Source: an uncultured Lachnospiraceae bacterium (lineage in GTDB: Bacteria > Bacillota > Clostridia > Lachnospirales > Lachnospiraceae). Taken from it: DNA of 42,660 nucleotides. The stretch covers positions 1-42,660 of the forward strand of contig CANQTG010000011.1 of assembly GCA_947626715.1 (NCBI GenBank), in the 5' to 3' direction. Below the pieces are notes generated by a model. That model did not search any database and was not told the DNA's origin. It saw only the letters and a program-made list of their open reading frames with translations. The position numbers and the translations under genes are program-made. Below, one piece after another: positions 16,054 through 23,626 of the stretch. The stretch's first letter is position 1. Every line of letters starts with the position of its first letter.

Positions 16054-16662
16054 ATGGAATATACGATATATCTGATCGACAATCAAACGCAGCTGGAACG
16101 CTGCCCGGTCTTTTATGTGGAACATTTTAACTGGGGCGGGGACTATCGCCCGAAGGCATTTGGACGCATGGCTTGGCTGCGGGATACGGGATTTCTGCTC
16201 CGCATGACCTGCATGGAACCGGATCCCGTCTGCCACTATGTAAATGACAACGATCCCGTCTATCTTGACAGCGCGATGGAAGCCTTTCTCGCGCTCTGCC
16301 CCTCCTCGGACTATTATTTTAATTTTGAATTCAACGCAAAGGGCGCGCTGCTCGCAAAATACGGAAACGGCAGGCACGGCCGCGTCTTTTTCACCAAAGA
16401 GCAGCTCGACGCGATCCGCCGTCAGGTCAGCGTAGGCTCCGACCGCTGGGAGATCCTCCTGCTTGTGCCCGTGGACGTTTTAACGGAATATTTCCCGGAC
16501 TTTCATGCAGGAAGCGAGACGCGGATACGCCTTAACTTTTTTAAGATCGCGGAAGGGAAAGAGCGGACGCACTTCGCCAGCTATGCGCCCATTGATTCCC
16601 CCAAGCCGGATTTCCATCTGCCACAGTTTTTCGCGGACGGCCTTTTCCGGGAGCTGCCATAA
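16054..16662 (+). CDS. CBM9-like (DOMON-fold) protein of unknown role
   Basis: 202-residue protein resembling carbohydrate-binding family 9-like proteins. Seen: aromatic and acidic segments VEHFNWGGDYRPKAFGRMAWL, RMTCMEPDPVCHYVNDNDPVYLDSAMEAFL, YYFNFEFNAKGALLAKYGNGRHGR and WEILLLVPVDVL, a beta-sandwich pattern. There is no signal peptide or membrane segment, so it should be cytosolic, which is odd for a carbohydrate binder. AAAGGAGG precedes the ATG, with TATACT/TATAAT overlapping at 16016-16026. It converges on the PerR-like gene with a 28-base gap. Confidence 0.65.
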   Translation: MEYTIYLIDNQTQLERCPVFYVEHFNWGGDYRPKAFGRMAWLRDTGFLLRMTCMEPDPVCHYVNDNDPVYLDSAMEAFLALCPSSDYYFNFEFNAKGALLAKYGNGRHGRVFFTKEQLDAIRRQVSVGSDRWEILLLVPVDVLTEYFPDFHAGSETRIRLNFFKIAEGKERTHFASYAPIDSPKPDFHLPQFFADGLFRELP

Positions 16663-16690
16663 GCCTTTTGGGGCAGAAAAACGCCTTTTA

Positions 16691-17083
16691 TCAAGAATCC
16701 CGCCTGCGCTTGCACTTGCCGCATACGCCGTAAAAATACGTCACGCTGCCGTTTATATCCCCGTCAAAATCCTCCGTCGCCATCTCGTTGATGTTGACGA
16801 TGTTTTCAATCCCCAGATCCTGTACGCAGCCGCAGTCCCTGCATACGAAATGATAGTGCAGGGACGTATCGGGATCGAAATGCTCGACGCCGTCGCCGAC
16901 ATTGATCCTTGCGATCTCGCCCATCTGCGCGAGCAGCGTCAGATTCCGGTAAACCGTCCCCAGACTGATATTCGGAAATTCCCGCCGCACCCCGATATAG
17001 ACCGTATCCGCCGTCGGGTGGTCTTTTCTGCCGCTTAAAAATTCCTTGATCGCTTCCCTCTGCCTGCTGTATTTGATCGCCAT
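16691..17083 (-). CDS. Fur-family regulator, PerR-like
   Basis: Metal-dependent repressor of about 130 residues. N-terminal winged helix (SRQREAIKEFLSGRKDHPTADTVY ... ISLGTVYRNLTLLAQMGEI broken into helices) and a C-terminal dimer domain with the sensing residues FDPDTSLHYH and two structural-zinc CxxC pairs (CRDC, CGKC). The His in HPTAD, the Asp in HFD and the HYH triad fit the PerR regulatory site better than Fur, so peroxide sensing is likely but not proven. I chose ATG at 17083 because GGAG lies 6 bases upstream; a TTG at 17095 overlaps that site. A Fur/Per-type box lies directly upstream, pointing to autoregulation. Confidence 0.85.
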   Translation of the reverse strand: MAIKYSRQREAIKEFLSGRKDHPTADTVYIGVRREFPNISLGTVYRNLTLLAQMGEIARINVGDGVEHFDPDTSLHYHFVCRDCGCVQDLGIENIVNINEMATEDFDGDINGSVTYFYGVCGKCKRRRDS

Positions 17084-17100
17084 AGCCTTCTCCAATAATA

Positions 17101-17119
17101 GAAATCATTATCATTTTCT
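17101..17119. promoter_or_regulatory. Fur/Per-type operator upstream of the PerR-like gene
   Basis: GAAATCATTATCATTTTC on the plus strand reads AAAATGATAATGATTTC on the other, closely matching the ATAATGATAATCATT-type core of Fur/Per boxes. It lies 18-36 bases from the start codon, where a bound repressor would block transcription or elongation. Confidence 0.65.
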
Positions 17120-17216
17120 GCTATATTAAAAATATTATATTTTACGGCTATTGTCAAATGTTTATAAAGATTTTAGAATAAAATCATTCCGGTTTTACCA
17201 ATATACCGGCGGAACA

Positions 17217-17225
17217 TGCTATACT
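17217..17225 (+). promoter_or_regulatory. Extended -10 promoter of the two-component operon
   Basis: TGCTATACT (extended -10, TATACT at 17220-17225) lies 29 bases before the kinase ATG. No good -35 is seen at 16-18 bases, as is common for extended -10 promoters. Confidence 0.5.
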
Positions 17226-17253
17226 GTTTTCAAATATTTTCCGAGGTTATCCC

Positions 17254-18753
17254 ATGAAACTACGGACACGGCTGTTTATCACCTTCGCCACTATGGTCAT
17301 CATGCCCCTTGTCCTGACGGCGCTCGCCTATCTGAGCATTCGCGGATACATGGCGCATACGATGCAGAGAGAATACGGTTTTGAGGCTGCGGATTATGAG
17401 GCGCTTTCCGGTTCCATCAAAGCGGGCGGCGACCAGACAGCGGCGCTCTTTCATCAGTTTCTCGAGATCATAGAGACTTCTCCCGAAAAATTAGAGGATA
17501 AGGCTTTTCTGTCCGACTTAAACGCGCAGGCGGCTGAAAAAGCCTCTTATATTATCGTCCGTAAGGGGGAAGACTTATATTACGCCGGCAATTCCAAACT
17601 CGCGGTTCGGATCTACGACACCCTGCCCGCCTATGGGCACGATACCTCCGTGCCGGATACGGGCTATTATTATAATCAGCTCCAAAAGCTGGTCAAGCAG
17701 GCCGATTTTTTGTTTTCGGACGGCTCCGAGGGCAGTATCTTCATCATCACGCCCATCAGCGATATCTTTTCCCGATCCCTTCTGATCGATATGATGATCG
17801 CGGTCGTTTTGATCCTAGTCTTTACGGCCTGTATGCTGACGCAGTGGATCCACAAGGGGATCTTCCGTCCGATCCGGGAGCTGAACGCCGCCATGCAGAA
17901 GATCGCCGAAGGGGATCTCGACCATGCGCTTACGACGGAGGAAAAAGGCGAGTTCGGCGATCTGTTCCGCAACTACGAGGACATGCGCCTGCGGCTGAAA
18001 GAGTCGATCGAAGAAAAGGTGCTCAACGAACGGCAGAATAAGGAGCTGATCAGCAATATCTCCCACGACCTCAAAACCCCGATCACCGCGATCAAGGGCT
18101 ATGTCGAGGGCCTGATGGACGGCGTCGCGGACACGCCCGAAAAGATGGAAAAATATATCCGCACGATCTATAACAAAGCGAACGATATGGATCAGCTCAT
18201 CAACGAACTGACCTTTTACTCCGGTATCGACTCCAACCGGATCCCCTATAATTTCCACCGGATCAACGTCAACGAATACTTCCGCGACTGCGTGGAAGAG
18301 GTGGGGCTCGACCTAGAATCCCAGAATATCCGTCTGAATTATTCCAATCTGACGGATCTGGATACGAGGATCATCGCCGATCCCGAGCAGCTCAAACGCG
18401 TTATCAATAATATCATCAGCAACAGCGTCAAATATATGGACAAGCCGCAGGGTATCATTGATATCCGCATTCTCGACGAGGTCGATTCTATCCGTATCGA
18501 GATCGAGGACAACGGCAAGGGGATCTCCGCCCGGGATCTCGGCCATATCTTTGAGCGTTTTTACCGTACCGACGCCTCCCGCAATTCTTCCAAAGGCGGC
18601 AGCGGCATCGGGCTTTCCATCGTCAAAAAGATCATAGAGGATCATGGAGGCTATATCTGGGCTACGAGCAGGGAGAATGAAGGCACCTGTCTCCATTTTG
18701 TAATCAGAAAATACAGAGAGGTAGAAAACGATGAGCAGAATATTGATAATTGA
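17254..18753 (+). CDS. Membrane sensor histidine kinase (HAMP-HisKA-HATPase)
   Basis: 499 residues. Membrane helix 1 at about 8-27, extracytoplasmic sensor region 30-175, helix 2 at 176-197, HAMP 198-250, HisKA with phospho-acceptor His271 in NISHDLKTPI, then HATPase_c with the N box (NNIISNSVKYM), G1 (EIEDNGKGIS), F (FERFYRTD) and G2 (GGSGIGLSIVKKI) boxes. All catalytic motifs are intact. The gene overlaps its response regulator by 23 bases, so the two form a cognate pair. The signal is unknown: the sensor region has no family I recognise. It is adjacent to, but divergent from, the PerR-like gene. Confidence 0.92.
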   Translation: MKLRTRLFITFATMVIMPLVLTALAYLSIRGYMAHTMQREYGFEAADYEALSGSIKAGGDQTAALFHQFLEIIETSPEKLEDKAFLSDLNAQAAEKASYIIVRKGEDLYYAGNSKLAVRIYDTLPAYGHDTSVPDTGYYYNQLQKLVKQADFLFSDGSEGSIFIITPISDIFSRSLLIDMMIAVVLILVFTACMLTQWIHKGIFRPIRELNAAMQKIAEGDLDHALTTEEKGEFGDLFRNYEDMRLRLKESIEEKVLNERQNKELISNISHDLKTPITAIKGYVEGLMDGVADTPEKMEKYIRTIYNKANDMDQLINELTFYSGIDSNRIPYNFHRINVNEYFRDCVEEVGLDLESQNIRLNYSNLTDLDTRIIADPEQLKRVINNIISNSVKYMDKPQGIIDIRILDEVDSIRIEIEDNGKGISARDLGHIFERFYRTDASRNSSKGGSGIGLSIVKKIIEDHGGYIWATSRENEGTCLHFVIRKYREVENDEQNIDN

Positions 18754-19420
18754 AGACGAAGAGGCCATTGCCGATCTGGAAAAGGACTATCTGGAGCTGA
18801 GCGAATTTGAGGTAGAGATCGAAAATACCGGGGACAAGGGCCTTGCGAGGGCGCTCTCAGAGGACTTTGACTTAATCATTCTCGATCTCATGCTGCCCGG
18901 CGTGGACGGCTTTGAAGTCTGCCGCAGGATCCGTGAGACAAAGGATATTCCTATTTTAATGGTCTCTGCCAAAAAGGAGGACATCGACAAGATCAGAGGG
19001 CTCGGTCTGGGCGCGGACGATTACATCACGAAGCCCTTCAGTCCCAGCGAGCTTGTCGCGCGCGTTAAGGCCCATATGGCGCGCTACCACCGCCTCGTCG
19101 GCTCGCAGGCGCAGACCAACGAGATCGTCGAGATCCGCGGGATCCGTATTGACAAGACCGCCCGCCGCGTTACGATCGACGGGGAGGAAAAGACCTTCAC
19201 GACCAAAGAATTTGACCTGCTCACCTTCCTTGCCGAGCATCCCAACCATGTATTTACCAAAGAGGAGCTCTTCCGCGAGATCTGGGACATGGATTCCATC
19301 GGCGATATCGCCACCGTTACCGTGCACATCAAAAAGATCCGGGAAAAGATCGAATTTGACACCGCAAAACCGCAGTATATCGAGACGATCTGGGGCGTCG
19401 GCTACCGCTTCAAAGTATGA
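18731..19420 (+). CDS. OmpR-family response regulator
   Basis: 229 residues: receiver domain (1-115) with acidic pair ED8-9, phospho-acceptor Asp52 in IILDLMLPG, Lys101 in ITKPFSP, and a C-terminal winged-helix DNA-binding domain (about 130-229; TKEFDLLTFLAEHPNHVFTKEEL and TVTVHIKKIREKIE, ending IETIWGVGYRFKV). Partner of the kinase that it overlaps by 23 bases; GAGAGG lies upstream of its ATG. Target genes are not evident from the window. Confidence 0.94.
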   Translation: MSRILIIEDEEAIADLEKDYLELSEFEVEIENTGDKGLARALSEDFDLIILDLMLPGVDGFEVCRRIRETKDIPILMVSAKKEDIDKIRGLGLGADDYITKPFSPSELVARVKAHMARYHRLVGSQAQTNEIVEIRGIRIDKTARRVTIDGEEKTFTTKEFDLLTFLAEHPNHVFTKEELFREIWDMDSIGDIATVTVHIKKIREKIEFDTAKPQYIETIWGVGYRFKV

Positions 19421-19429
19421 CCCGCAAGA

Positions 19430-19458
19430 TTGACTTTTCCCCGCCTTTTCTGTATGAT
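19430..19458 (+). promoter_or_regulatory. Sigma-A promoter of luxS-mtnN
   Basis: TTGACT (19430-19435), 17 bases, TATGAT (19453-19458). The luxS ATG lies 69 bases downstream with AGGAG-type ribosome site at about 19513-19517. No riboswitch fold was recognised in the leader. Confidence 0.75.
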
Positions 19459-19526
19459 GGTCTCATCAGCATATCCCCTGCGGCGCAAAGGGCGCTGCAA
19501 AATCTATCAGGACAGGAGAAAACGAT

Positions 19527-20015
19527 ATGGAAAAAATTGCAAGCTTTATGATCGATCATATCAAACTGCAGCCCGGTATCTACGTTTCCAGAAAGGATAC
19601 GTGGGGCGACACCACGATCACTACCTTTGACCTGCGCATGACCTCGCCCAACGATGAGCCGTGCATGAACACCGCCGAAATGCATACGCTGGAACATCTG
19701 TGCGCGACGTATGCGAGAAACGACGAGACTTGGAAGGACAAAGTCGTCTACTTCGGGCCGATGGGCTGCCGCACCGGCTGTTATCTGCTGCTGGCGGGCG
19801 ATCTGGATTCCAAAGACATTATCCCGTTGGTCGTCGGCATGTTTGAATTTGTCCGCGATTTTGAGGGCGAGATCCCCGGCGCGGCTCCGAAAGACTGCGG
19901 GAACTATCTCGACCATAATCTTGCGATGGCAAAATACGTCGCAAAGCGTTATCTGGACAATACCCTCTACCATATCGACGAAGCCCATTTAGTTTATCCG
20001 CTGAATGAGGAATAA
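19527..20015 (+). CDS. luxS: S-ribosylhomocysteine lyase LuxS
   Basis: Cleaves S-ribosylhomocysteine to homocysteine and DPD, the precursor of autoinducer-2. The 162-residue length is close to the family's. Metal ligands are visible: His53 and His57 in HTLEH and Cys124 in KDCGNYLDH; Cys81 in GPMGCRTG corresponds to the catalytic Cys. The DLRMTSPN segment holds the substrate-binding Arg. It is 16 bases ahead of mtnN, which makes its substrate, so the pair forms the complete two-step S-adenosylhomocysteine detoxification route. Confidence 0.96.
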   Translation: MEKIASFMIDHIKLQPGIYVSRKDTWGDTTITTFDLRMTSPNDEPCMNTAEMHTLEHLCATYARNDETWKDKVVYFGPMGCRTGCYLLLAGDLDSKDIIPLVVGMFEFVRDFEGEIPGAAPKDCGNYLDHNLAMAKYVAKRYLDNTLYHIDEAHLVYPLNEE

Positions 20016-20031
20016 AAAGGAGGGGGTTCCT

Positions 20032-20733
20032 ATGAATAAAATAGGCATTATCGGTGCTATGGAGATCGAGCTGGATACCTTAAAGAGCCATATGCAGATA
20101 AGCGCTGCCCTAGAAAAGGCTTCCATGAAGTTTATGGAAGGGACGCTCGGGGGCGTTCCCGTCGTCGTCGTAAAAAGCGGCGTCGGCAAGGTAAACGCCG
20201 GTATCTGCGTACAGATCCTAGCGGACGTTTTCCATGTGACGCATATCATCAACACAGGGATCGCGGGTTCCCTAAACGCTAAGATCGATATCGGCGATAT
20301 CGTGCTTTCCACGGATGCGCTCTATCATGACATGGACGCGACCGGCTTCGGTTATCCGCTCGGCGAGGTTCCCCAGCTCGGGATCTTTTCCTTTCAGGCC
20401 GATCCCGGCATGATCCTGCTCGCAAAGGATTCCTGCGCGCTCGTCAATCCCGATATTCAGGTATTTGAAGGGCGTATCGTCACCGGCGACCAGTTCATTT
20501 CCAGCCCGCAGGCCAAGCGGCGTATCCTAGACAATTTCCCGCAAAGCCTGTGTACGGAGATGGAGGGCGCGGCGATCGCACACGCGGCCGTGCTCAATCA
20601 GATCCCCTTCTTAATCATCCGCGCGATCTCGGACAAGGCCGACGACAGCGCCCACATGGATTATCCCGCCTTTGAAAAGGCGGCGGCGGAGCATTCCGCA
20701 CGGCTCGTGGAGCATATGATTTCTAAGCTATAA
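20032..20733 (+). CDS. mtnN: 5'-methylthioadenosine/S-adenosylhomocysteine nucleosidase
   Basis: Hydrolyses MTA and SAH, releasing adenine and giving S-ribosylhomocysteine for LuxS. 233 residues of the PNP/UDP phosphorylase fold. Opening KIGIIGAMEIE holds the catalytic Glu; GTGIxG-type INTGIAGSL, the substrate-binding CTEMEGAAIAHA and the IRAISDKADD motif with the catalytic Asp are all present. The ATG at 20032 follows AAGGAGG; an in-frame ATG at 20005 lies within luxS and has no ribosome site. A perfect terminator follows. Confidence 0.95.
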   Translation: MNKIGIIGAMEIELDTLKSHMQISAALEKASMKFMEGTLGGVPVVVVKSGVGKVNAGICVQILADVFHVTHIINTGIAGSLNAKIDIGDIVLSTDALYHDMDATGFGYPLGEVPQLGIFSFQADPGMILLAKDSCALVNPDIQVFEGRIVTGDQFISSPQAKRRILDNFPQSLCTEMEGAAIAHAAVLNQIPFLIIRAISDKADDSAHMDYPAFEKAAAEHSARLVEHMISKL

Positions 20734-20745
20734 CGCTATAACGAG

Positions 20746-20782
20746 AAGGGGCGCGGATCGATTACTTTCCGCGCCCCTTTTC
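20746..20782 (+). terminator. Rho-independent terminator after mtnN
   Basis: A perfect 12-bp stem (AAGGGGCGCGGA, 20746-20757, with its complement at 20768-20779), a 10-base loop and TTTTC tail end the luxS-mtnN unit. Confidence 0.92.
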
Positions 20783-20826
20783 TTATTCGTCCATATGGCC
20801 GTCCCCGCCGGATCGCCGCCTTGCCC

Positions 20827-20897
20827 TTTCTTATCTCTGCGCTCTTGCGGAGCCGTCCTTACTCTTCCTTATCTCTGCACTCTCCCGGAGCCGTCTC
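20827..20897. repeat. Imperfect 38-bp tandem duplication spanning the kdgK stop codon
   Basis: Two copies of a roughly 30-base segment offset by 38 bases (about 20827-20859 and 20865-20897). Each contains the minus-strand stretch GGCTCCGnnAGAGnGCAGAGA followed by TAA. The right copy encodes the last residues and stop of kdgK; the left copy lies just past the stop. Confidence 0.7.
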
Positions 20898-21894
20898 CGC
20901 CCGCCAGCGTCAATACTTCGTTCATAGAGACCATATTATAATCCCCTTCGACGCTGTGCTTTAAGCAGGAAGCGGCCGTCGCAAATTCGATGATCTGCTG
21001 AGAGTCATAACCGTTTAACGCCGCGCAGATCAGGCCGCCGCCAAAGCTGTCGCCTCCGCCGACGCGATCCACGATATGCATTTTATACTGCTTGCTGAAG
21101 AAATATTCTCCCTTGTCATACAGCATCGCCGACCAGTTATTGTCATTCGCGGAGATGGATTCCCGCAGCGTGATCGCCACCTTTTCAAAGCCGAATCTGT
21201 CGGCAAGCTGCCTTGCGACGTCCTTATAGCCTTCCTTGTTTACCTTCCCCGTCGTCACGTCGGTATTGGAGGCATGGATCCCGAATACGTCCGCGGCGTC
21301 CTCCTCATTAGCAATGCAGACATCGACATACTTGCACAGCTCGCCCATCACCTGTCCGGCCTTTTCCTTTGTCCACAGCTTCTTCCGGTAGTTAAGATCG
21401 CAGGAAACCTTCACGCCGGCTTCCTTCGCCGCCTTGCAGGCTTCCAGACAGATCTCCGCAGCGTGATCGCCCAGCGCCGGGGTAATGCCTGTAAAATGGA
21501 ACCATTCCGCCCCTTCCAAGATCGTCTTCCAGTCAAAATCTTCCTTGCGCGCCTCTGCGATCGCAGAGCCCGCGCGGTCATAGATCACCTTCGAGGGCCT
21601 TTGGGACGCTCCCTTTTCCAGAAAATAGATCCCGATACGGTCCCCGCCTCTTGCGATATAGTCCGTCTTAACGCCGAATCTGCGCAGCGAATTGACCGCG
21701 GCCTGTCCGATCTCATGCGCCGGCAGCTTCGTCACATAATACGCGTCGAGCCCGTAGTTTGCCAGCGAGACCGCCACATTCGCCTCGCCGCCTCCATAGG
21801 TCGCTCCAAAGGACTCTGCCTGCACGAAACGATAATATCCTTCCGGCGCCAGTCTTAACATGATTTCTCCAAAGGTCACTACTTTTTTTGCCAT
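20869..21894 (-). CDS. kdgK: 2-keto-3-deoxygluconate kinase
   Basis: Phosphorylates KDG to KDPG with ATP, the step joining both uronate branches before the aldolase. 341 residues of the PfkB/ribokinase family: sugar-binding GGGEANVAVSLANYG near residues 34-48, then ATP/anion-hole motif RVGGGDSFGGG with catalytic Asp282. GGAGG precedes the ATG. It follows kduD by 39 bases on the same strand. The substrate assignment rests on family resemblance and on the surrounding genes: kduD, uxuA and a KDPG aldolase. The last ten or so residues look like a low-value tail and are part of a tandem duplication. Confidence 0.9.
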   Translation of the reverse strand: MAKKVVTFGEIMLRLAPEGYYRFVQAESFGATYGGGEANVAVSLANYGLDAYYVTKLPAHEIGQAAVNSLRRFGVKTDYIARGGDRIGIYFLEKGASQRPSKVIYDRAGSAIAEARKEDFDWKTILEGAEWFHFTGITPALGDHAAEICLEACKAAKEAGVKVSCDLNYRKKLWTKEKAGQVMGELCKYVDVCIANEEDAADVFGIHASNTDVTTGKVNKEGYKDVARQLADRFGFEKVAITLRESISANDNNWSAMLYDKGEYFFSKQYKMHIVDRVGGGDSFGGGLICAALNGYDSQQIIEFATAASCLKHSVEGDYNMVSMNEVLTLAGGDGSGRVQR

Positions 21895-21933
21895 TTCCGT
21901 TTCCTCCTATCTTGACTTCCTTATGTTTTTATC

Positions 21934-22728
21934 TTACGGCTGTTTCCCGATATACGCCAAGATCCCGCCGTCCACATACAAGATCTGCCCGTTGACAAAA
22001 TCGGAAGCCTCTGACGCAAGGAAAAGCGCCGGCCCCATCAGATCCTCGGGCGTGCCCCATCTTGCCGCGGGCGTCTTAGCGATGATAAAGCTGTCAAACG
22101 GATGCCTGCTGCCGTCCGGCTGTCTCTCCCGCAGCGGCGCGGTCTGCGGCGTCGCGATATAGCCCGGCCCGATCCCGTTGCACTGTATGTTGTATCCGCC
22201 GTACTCGGACGCGATATTCCTCGTCAGCATTTTGAGCCCGCCCTTCGCCGCCGCATAGGCCGACACCGTCTCGCGCCCCAGCTCGCTCATCATAGAGCAC
22301 ACGTTGATGATCTTTCCGCTCTTTTTTTCGATCATGGCCGGAAGCACCGCTTTGGAGACGATGAAGGCCGCGTTTAGGTCGATATCGATCACCTGACGGA
22401 ACTCTTCGACCGACATCTCCGTCATCGGTATCCGTTTGATGATCCCCGCGTTATTGACTAGGATATCGATCGTTCCTAACTCCTTTGCGATATCGGCGAC
22501 CATCTTCGTTACCTGCTCTTCGTCCGTCACGTCGCACAGATACCCCTTCGCTTCAATCCCCTTCGCCTCGTATTCCTTGAGCGCCGTATCCATATGCTCT
22601 TTGGAACGGCAGTTAAACGCGATCTTCGCCCCCGCCTTCGCGTAGCTCTCCGCGATCGCAAACCCGATCCCATAGGCCGCCCCCGTTACGAGCGCTACCT
22701 TTCCTTCCAGTGAAAACATCTCTTTCAT
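21934..22728 (-). CDS. kduD: 2-dehydro-3-deoxy-D-gluconate 5-dehydrogenase (KduD/DhuD type)
   Basis: Short-chain dehydrogenase, 264 residues, that reduces 2,5-diketo-3-deoxygluconate (DKII) to KDG. Visible: nucleotide-binding TGAAYGIG (15-22), NNAG (92-95), and the catalytic Ser145, Tyr158, Lys162. The close relative gluconate 5-dehydrogenase has the same fold, so sequence alone does not separate them; the neighbouring kdgK and the divergent DhuI-like isomerase gene favour the uronate role. In streptococci the DhuI and DhuD genes are also adjacent. It is the first gene of a kduD-kdgK operon. Confidence 0.85.
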   Translation of the reverse strand: MKEMFSLEGKVALVTGAAYGIGFAIAESYAKAGAKIAFNCRSKEHMDTALKEYEAKGIEAKGYLCDVTDEEQVTKMVADIAKELGTIDILVNNAGIIKRIPMTEMSVEEFRQVIDIDLNAAFIVSKAVLPAMIEKKSGKIINVCSMMSELGRETVSAYAAAKGGLKMLTRNIASEYGGYNIQCNGIGPGYIATPQTAPLRERQPDGSRHPFDSFIIAKTPAARWGTPEDLMGPALFLASEASDFVNGQILYVDGGILAYIGKQP

Positions 22729-22793
22729 TTCGTATCAGATCCTTTCTTAATTTTTTATAAAATGATAGTTCTTGTGCGATTTCTTTGTTTATA

Positions 22794-22854
22794 TTGACAA
22801 ACCGGCCTGCACAGGCTACTCTTAACTTGACGGCACGGCAGGAAAACGCCTGCC
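22794..22854 (+). promoter_or_regulatory. Promoter and candidate operators in the kduD/dhuI divergent gap
   Basis: A consensus TTGACA (22794-22799) is followed at 17 bases by TACTCT (22817-22822), a weak -10. The perfect 12-base palindrome GCCTGCACAGGC (22805-22816) fills the spacer right up to the -10, a classic repressor position. A second inverted repeat, GGCAGG-N6-CCTGCC (22837-22842, 22849-22854), lies downstream; both share CCTG/CAGG half-sites. The binding protein is unknown. Confidence 0.5.
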
Positions 22855-22893
22855 TATACGCGCGTCATATTATGAAAAAAAGGAGTGGCTTTT

Positions 22894-23535
22894 ATGAAAA
22901 TCGCGCTGATCAACGAAAACAGTCAGGCCGCAAAAAACGCGCTGATCTGTGAAAATCTCAAAAAAATTGCAGAACCGCTGGGACATACGGTATATAACTA
23001 CGGCATGTATACGGCCGAGGACGAAACGCAGCTTACCTATGTCATGGCCGGGCTTCTTGCCGCTATCCTTCTCAACTCGAAAGCGGCGGATTATGTCGTA
23101 ACGGGCTGCGGTACCGGCGAGGGCGCTATGCTGGCGTGCAACGCTTTCCCGAACGTGCTCTGCGGCCACATCGTAGACGCCGAGGACGCTTATATGTTCG
23201 CGCAGATCAACGATGGCAACGCGATCGCCATGCCGTTCGCCAAAGGCTTTGGCTGGGGCGGCGAGCTGCGTCTCCAGTACATCTTTGAAAAACTGTTCTC
23301 CTGCGAAAGCGGCGGCGGCTATCCGAAGGAAAGAGCCGTTCCCGAACAGCGCAATAAAAAGATCCTCGATCAGGTAAAGGCAGTTACCACCAAAGACATG
23401 CTGACCATTTTAAAGGAGATCGATCAGGATTTCCTGAAAACGGCCGTCAGCGGTGAAAAATTTCAAGAATATTTCTTTGCGAACTGCCAAGATCCCGAGA
23501 TCGCCGCTTACATAAAGAGCGTACTGGAAGCCTAA
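22894..23535 (+). CDS. RpiB/LacAB-family sugar isomerase, DhuI-like
   Basis: 213 residues of the RpiB/LacA/LacB isomerase fold, with the active-site loop GCGTGEGAMLACNAF (71-85, catalytic Cys72 by analogy with RpiB). It is longer than typical RpiB (about 150) because of a C-terminal helical extension, matching the streptococcal DhuI type, which isomerises 4-deoxy-L-threo-5-hexosulose uronate to DKII. The divergent neighbour is the dehydrogenase for the next step, as with DhuI-DhuD. AAGGAG precedes ATG 22894. A terminator follows. The same reaction is also covered by the unrelated KduI at 37.6 kb. Ribose-5-phosphate isomerase activity cannot be excluded. Confidence 0.78.
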   Translation: MKIALINENSQAAKNALICENLKKIAEPLGHTVYNYGMYTAEDETQLTYVMAGLLAAILLNSKAADYVVTGCGTGEGAMLACNAFPNVLCGHIVDAEDAYMFAQINDGNAIAMPFAKGFGWGGELRLQYIFEKLFSCESGGGYPKERAVPEQRNKKILDQVKAVTTKDMLTILKEIDQDFLKTAVSGEKFQEYFFANCQDPEIAAYIKSVLEA

Positions 23536-23554
23536 GCGTTTCCGTTTTAAGAAG

Positions 23555-23600
23555 GACTGCCGCCGGGTGGCTCATACCGCTATCCTGCGGCAGTCTTTTT
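23555..23600 (+). terminator. Rho-independent terminator after the DhuI-like gene
   Basis: A 9-bp stem (GACTGCCGC 23555-23563 with GCGGCAGTC 23587-23595) and TTTTT tail. The gap is convergent with uxaC, but the minus-strand side lacks a long T run, so it mainly serves the plus strand. Confidence 0.88.
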
Positions 23601-23626
23601 GCGGTTTTCCTTTAAGGCGCGGCAGA

